Part shown: piece by piece, positions 59,486 through 64,000 of the stretch
Layout of the letters: the number at the start of each line of letters is the position of its first letter
Position numbering within the stretch: position 1 is the first letter of the stretch
DNA from: Papilionanthe hookeriana x Papilionanthe teres
Lineage: Eukaryota > Streptophyta > Magnoliopsida > Asparagales > Orchidaceae
Direction: 5' to 3'
Length of the DNA: 64,000 nucleotides
Assembly: GCA_022702705.1 (NCBI GenBank)
Contig: CM040423.1
Span: 125,625,852 to 125,689,851 of the forward strand
Made by a program: the position numbers and the translations under genes
Notes under the pieces: model-generated
The model's input: only the letters and a program-made list of their open reading frames with translations
Told to the model about the DNA's origin: nothing
Database searches by the model: none

Positions 59486-61362
59486 TGGGCCGCGAGGAAT
59501 ATATGTATGTGCCAAAAACATGACTCAACACCGAATATATGTGCTGATGATTTAGATATGAAATTTATGATTTTATAATATGGGATACTACGCAAGTATA
59601 CATATCGTTTATCAAGTAATATAAGACTTTCTGATTAGGCCTCAAGATATCGAACCCACAGGGAAAATTTGAAAATCTTTAAATGAATCATAAAAATTAT
59701 CTTTTTACTTTTTTTTATGGCTTTTGAAAGTATGTGTTGATTTGAAAAGTTTTGAAAGTTGATTTGTCTTTTGAAATTTCCTTAATAAAATGTTAAGCAA
59801 GAAATTAAAATTATAATAACTAATAACACTGTATGTAAAATACTATTAACTAGAATATCATTTTCTTTCCTTTTATAAAGTAGTAATAATTATTAAAGTA
59901 TTGTTGTTGAAGTATTTAAATTTGTTATGACAAATAGAAGCAAATGTGTTCTTTACCCTTACTTGGTTCTATAAAGAACATAAGTTAATTTGAAATTTTT
60001 ATCATTTTGAACATGGTTAGGTAGGGAAGATACCAGTCTCTCACTCTAGAGTTCCCTCGATTCCCACCAACTAGGGGCTAACTTCTCATAACAAAACTCA
60101 AAACTTCAAACCAAATTAGGGGGGGTCTTAGCCTGTCACTCTAAAATCCTCTAATTTTACTCCCTTCCATAAAAATATCTTCTAATATTACATTCAATTA
60201 TATGGACTACAATTCTCACCCATATAATTGCATGTGATTCTTACTAACTTTTATGAGACAATACCACATTGGATCTTACATAATCTCAAGAAATTCTACA
60301 ACTTAACAGGCCAAATTAAGAAGTCAACAAAGTTTTCAGAATCAATCTTCACAACTTCTTCCAACTTTTAAACACTTATACTTTCCACAACAATTCTCTA
60401 TAAATTAATTACTTCTTCATTTAAGAAAGAAAATGATAAAGTAAACTACTCAGAATGCATTGAGAAAATACAAAAATACATTGATTTAAAATTAAAAGCC
60501 ATAAGAAAAACAACAAAGTAAAAGAAGTATTAATTAAAAAAAACTAAATGTAAGAACAAAAGTAAACACTTATTTGAAAATGCTCTCCACAAGACTCATG
60601 AAGTTACTCTGAAACTTTAACTCTTCACTAAACTAGTCCTTAGAGAGGATCTCCCAACTCGAATGACTCAGAATAACTTCAGACCTCAAAAAAAAACTAA
60701 ACTTAAAAGGAAGAAAAGAAGTGGGAAGAAGAAGACTTAACTCCGACCTTTTTTCTCTTTTCTACTCTCTACTCGTACTCTTAATAAAAACTCTCGCAAA
60801 ATAAAAGTAAAATAATGTATAAACTTGCAAGTGAAAGAACCCTTCAAAAGGCAAAGGAAGGGCTCCTTCTCTACTCTCTATTCATAGTCCGAATAAAAAC
60901 TCCCTTCAAAATGCAAAGGAAGAGCCCCTTAATCTTTCCTAAGACTCTCCTTAAATAGTAAACCAAAAGGTGCTTTGGTGTCTCTTCAAAATGTGTCCAG
61001 ATTCAATGTATCCACCAAAGAATGCACCCCTTCATTCAAACTTGCTGCCCAAAGGAAGTTATGAAAGTTACGACCAAGAGTTGCATCCCATCCAGTTTGA
61101 AATTGGCACCAAATTTATTTGAATTTTGATTATTAACTGTGGTGACTAAGTGCTGGCCCATTGGTGCTTAGCTGCCTATGCCAAATTTTTATTGTTCATC
61201 TTTTTTTGCTCCAAATTTGATCCAATTTTGCTCCTTTCATTATGACCATCGATTTTCATCATACCTGCAAGAAAAACACAAAATACCTTCCATTAAAGTG
61301 CAATATCATTAAAAATAGGTATAAAAATGTGCATAAAAATACTATATATTTTTGGTGTATCA
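59486..61362 (-). repeat. 5' LTR of element B
   Basis: It is 1,877 bp and pairs with 40304-42113. It keeps a decayed GC-palindrome module (61136-61184) that its partner has lost. A TATTTAA box (minus) lies near 60950-60957. At 59509-59520 it has a copy of the GTGCCAAAAACA sequence that also spans the primer site and LTR border, 35 bases inside the present end. Confidence 0.92.
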
Positions 61363-61367
61363 ATTAA

Positions 61368-63110
61368 TGAGTTTGGGGAAAGCTTTAGATAAAGAAATAT
61401 ATGATTTGGCCATTTAAGGAAATATATACTCTATTACAAGACCCTTGGTCCATAGCTCAACTAGATTGAGCCAGGTTGATCTAGGATGGCTCCTAGGGTT
61501 CAGTTGGTGGCTGTGAAGTGGTTGGCTAGGTCAAATTGGGTTAGGTTTGGTCACATTGGCTCATGGGTTAAATTCAAGGTAACTTGAGTCGATGTTGCGC
61601 TAGCTTGGGTTTTAGCTTGGGTTTGAGCAACATTGTGTGTATGATTGTTATGAAGAGTTTGGAAAAGATTCGGAGTGATTTTGAATTGATTTGGGTGGTG
61701 AATTTGGTGAGATTTTTTAATTTGGTCAATTTTAGGATATTTAGGTTAGCTTGGGTTTGGGTTAGGCTAGTGTGGGGTTATCTCAATTGATGGCTCAAAT
61801 TTGTCTAGGGGAATGTCATGAGGTGTTTTCAACAAAAATTGGGTGGATATTTTAGGCTTAAAGCATTCAATTTGATGGAGTTTGGGAATATGGCACGTTT
61901 GGGACAAATTTAAGGATTTTTATTTTTTTTGGATTTGGGTGAGGTTTAGGGTTAAATTTAGGTTAAATTGTGGATCAATTTGGTTAGTATAAATGTTATG
62001 AGGAGTTTAGGATTAAATTTTGGGTAAAATGCCTTGGCTATGAGGTTCAATTTGACGGATTTAGGTAAGATGGCAAAAATTGAAGCATTTTTATTTGGAT
62101 TGAAATTCAGCTTAAAAATGGGTTAAATTGGACTTGTATTTGGATTTAATTTAATTTAGGCATGGTGAAATTGAGTTTAAACATGGTGAATTTGAGTTTA
62201 GAATTGAAATTGGGGGAGAATTAGGTCAATTGAGTGGACATTGGGGGTGATTTAGGCTTTTTAGGCTTTAAAGGGCAATTTGGGGTTTTTGGTCAAAATG
62301 GGTTAATTTGGTCAAATTGTGTCAAGTGAAGTGGTTTAAGTTGATTTTGGAGACATTTGGGATGATTTTGGAATTTTTGAAAATTTTTGGAATTTTTGGA
62401 TTTTGAGAGATATTTTGGTCTTTTTGGGTATTTTTGGGGTATTTTGAGAATTTTAATAAATTTGAGGTGTATTGTGTATTTTGAGTGGTAAGGAATGTTT
62501 TGGGATGATTTTTTGAGAGAATTTATGAGTTTGGATAATTTTGAGATTTTTTTTGTCAAAATTATGTTTTGAGAGCAATTTGGTAATTTGGTGGAGTTTA
62601 GGGATAAGGTGTCAAAGGTTTGAATTTTTAGAAAAACTGGGGTTGAATGAGGATGATAACCAATTTGAGTCATGGACCAAGTGAAATCCCATTTGGATCC
62701 TCCATGTGTTTGTTCTAACCAAAACCATAGCTTCGAGCCAAGGGCTTAAGGAACCACCCACATGAGTTTCCAAAAGAGTAGGGGATCAAGTGTGAAGAAG
62801 TTTGATATGTTTGGTTCAGGGTTTGAGATAATGAGTGTAAGTGTAAAGTGGGTGTGATCGTGTGTGTGAGCCTCACCCAGACCAAGCCTCCCCATGTAAG
62901 TCCTAAGGTTTGACCATATTATAGGGAACTCCTCTTGAGCTTCCTAGTGCTTGGTCTCATCTTCCTAAGTATTTAGAGGTTAAACTTTAAGCATTTGAAA
63001 ACTCTAAGTAAGGCAAAGAAGTATTTTTGAGTTTATATAGAGTCAGAGTTCCATTACTAGTCTTCTAAGATAGTCATCAGGAAAGTCCTATGGTTAGATC
63101 CTATGGTTAT
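61368..63110 (-). mobile_element. N3, right part
   Basis: G/T-rich, like 57200-58500 of N4. The last part (TTCCATTACTAGTCTTCTAAGATAG near 63050-63075) matches N4 near 58935-58965. The terminal 70 bases with the hairpin are missing. At the break there is a small duplication of TCCTATGGTTA (63087-63111). Confidence 0.6.
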
Positions 63111-63188
63111 ATAATTATTTTATTAATTTAAGTATATATTAGTATAATTTTCTTTAATTCAAATTATATAATAATAATTATAACAAAT

Positions 63189-63251
<63 letters not shown>

Positions 63252-63428
63252 ATTTCAACTGCAATTTTTCCGGTTCGGTTTGGCATCGGTTATCGATAGC
63301 GGGCGATTAAGAATTGTCATCTGGGAAGAATTCGATAATCTCCGGTTAGAGGGAATAGCCGGCATATTCAAACTATCCATCTCATTGTCATCTGGTTTCG
63401 TGGATGGCCGGGAACACCGGCAAATTTA
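63111..63428. other. AT-rich junction with (AT)n microsatellite
   Basis: AT-rich sequence with a pure (AT)27-type run at 63194-63247. After about 63250 the composition changes to a GC-richer stretch leading into the RNase H region; I do not recognise it. Confidence 0.7.
63194..63247. repeat. (AT)n microsatellite
   Basis: 54 bases of uninterrupted AT dinucleotide. Confidence 0.97.
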
Positions 63429-63959
63429 ATGGTATTGCTTGCCTCTTCTACCAAAGTGGCCAAAAACTGCAAAGCCTATCTACACAAAATCATCTGTCAC
63501 AAAGGCTTCACTAACCTGTTAAACATTGATTTACATACTACCTCTACTCCTGCCCCCAAGGTCTTATTGGTTAGTTGGCTTCCCCCCATTAGACCAACTA
63601 TTAAAATTAACACTGATGGCAGTTTCTCAAATTGGAGAGCTAGTGTTGGGGGCATTTTCAGAAATCATTATGGTCACTGTCTTCTTTATTTCTATGCTCC
63701 TGTACTAGCTTTGGATGCACTGGAAGCTGAATACATTGCAGTCCTTTATGCCCTTCAGCTAGCACAATCTGTTCACTGGTCTAACCTCTGGATTGAAGAG
63801 TATTCCACTGCTCTTGTTCATAACTTACATCTGGAGTGTGGTTCCCGTTGGAGGCACAACTCTTTGGATCCACCGGATTCAACAGCTCTCATCCCCTCGG
63901 ACTACCTTCTGCGCAATTTTAGGGAAGGAAACAAAGTTGCCTACTTGGGCGGCAAGTAA
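63429..63959 (+). pseudogene. Plant-type RNase H domain (RVT_3-like), degraded
   Basis: The frame has WLPP-RPTIKINTDGSF, then VGGIFRNHYG and the ALEAEYIAVLYALQLA helix, a LWIEEYSTALV strand and a REGNKVA end. This matches the RNase H domain common in plants, either at the end of non-LTR retrotransposon polyproteins or alone. The first Asp (NTDGS) and the Glu (LEAE) are present. The third catalytic position is Tyr (EEYS where the family has a DS pair), and the last Asp of the VAD motif is lost (VAYLGGK). The frame stops there at 63959 instead of running on. The start is not defined. It is inactive and probably a relic of a LINE. Confidence 0.8.
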
Positions 63960-64000
63960 GGGTGCTTCCTCTCGGCGAGTGAGGGTATCCACTACCCCAA
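63960..64000. other. Window end, unassigned
   Basis: 41 bases after the RNase H frame; nothing recognised. Confidence 0.5.

Larger units (their letters stand above)
40304..61362 (-). mobile_element. Element B: Athila-type Ty3/gypsy LTR retrotransposon, interrupted by N4
   Basis: LTRs at 40304-42113 and 59486-61362 bound it, with target duplication ATTAA (40299-40303 and 61363-61367). A tRNA-Asp-type primer site lies at 59461-59479. On the minus strand the order is gag, PR, RT, RNase H, INT, small ORF, env-position ORF, 3' module, hairpin, polypurine tract. Without N4 it is about 13.6 kb. It is inserted in N3. RT and integrase each have lost a catalytic residue, and many stops are present. 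Confidence 0.93.

Noticed and set aside
62293..62673. Minus-strand frame of 126 codons
   Set aside because: It is antisense to the G/T-rich part of N3; the Lys/Ser/Pro/Asn-rich peptide follows from composition alone.
1..64000. CRISPR array, tRNA, rRNA or bacterial-type operon
   Set aside because: No regular spacer-repeat structure, no RNA gene signature, and clear plant retrotransposon content.

Overview
This 64 kb window is plant nuclear DNA (an angiosperm by its repeat content; the species cannot be fixed). It is AT-rich and made almost entirely of nested LTR retrotransposons. I see no host gene, no tRNA or rRNA gene and no CRISPR. The coding matter is three decayed Ty3/gypsy elements of the Athila type (tRNA-Asp-type primer site, gag-PR-RT-RNase H-INT order, a putative-plant-transposon-protein ORF in the env position) plus a broken RNase H domain at the right edge.

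Layout. 1-768 is the outer end of an Athila-type LTR (family B) whose element lies off the left edge. 769-6691 and 35626-36525 are two parts of one very long non-coding LTR-like unit (family N, copy N1), split by element C. Element C (minus, 6692-35620, target duplication CATCG) has two LTRs, gag and protease but no RT, RNase H or integrase. It holds two insertions: element A (plus, 8971-21354, duplication AAGCT), a full-structure Athila copy with seven recognisable coding parts, and N2 (24088-31410). A second N copy in reverse orientation (N3) spans 36545-40298 and 61368-63110, split by element B (minus, 40304-61362, duplication ATTAA). Element B's gag is in turn split by N4 (51573-59040). 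The last kilobase has an (AT)n tract and a degraded RNase H domain.

How the parts relate. Elements A and B keep the same plan: LTR, tRNA-Asp primer site, gag-pol, a small coiled ORF, an env-position ORF, a conserved 3' non-coding module, a short perfect or near-perfect hairpin, a polypurine tract, LTR. C keeps the non-coding 3' parts and gag-PR but has lost the enzymes, so it probably moved with proteins from A/B-like relatives. All three gag-pol regions carry stops, frameshifts or lost catalytic residues, so none is likely to be active now.

Most interesting signals: (1) GC-rich palindromic modules (core GGCGCCTAGGCGCC) lying in the LTRs and before each accessory ORF at similar spacing in A and B; (2) a conserved extra small ORF between integrase and the env-position ORF; (3) a conserved hairpin just before the polypurine tract in all three elements; (4) solo-LTR-like N units of about 7.4 kb with a TATA box, a terminal hairpin and a primer-site-like motif inside the terminus; (5) LTR-B ends that seem to have grown past their old border by taking in primer-site sequence; (6) a tandem array with repeated telo-boxes in N1.
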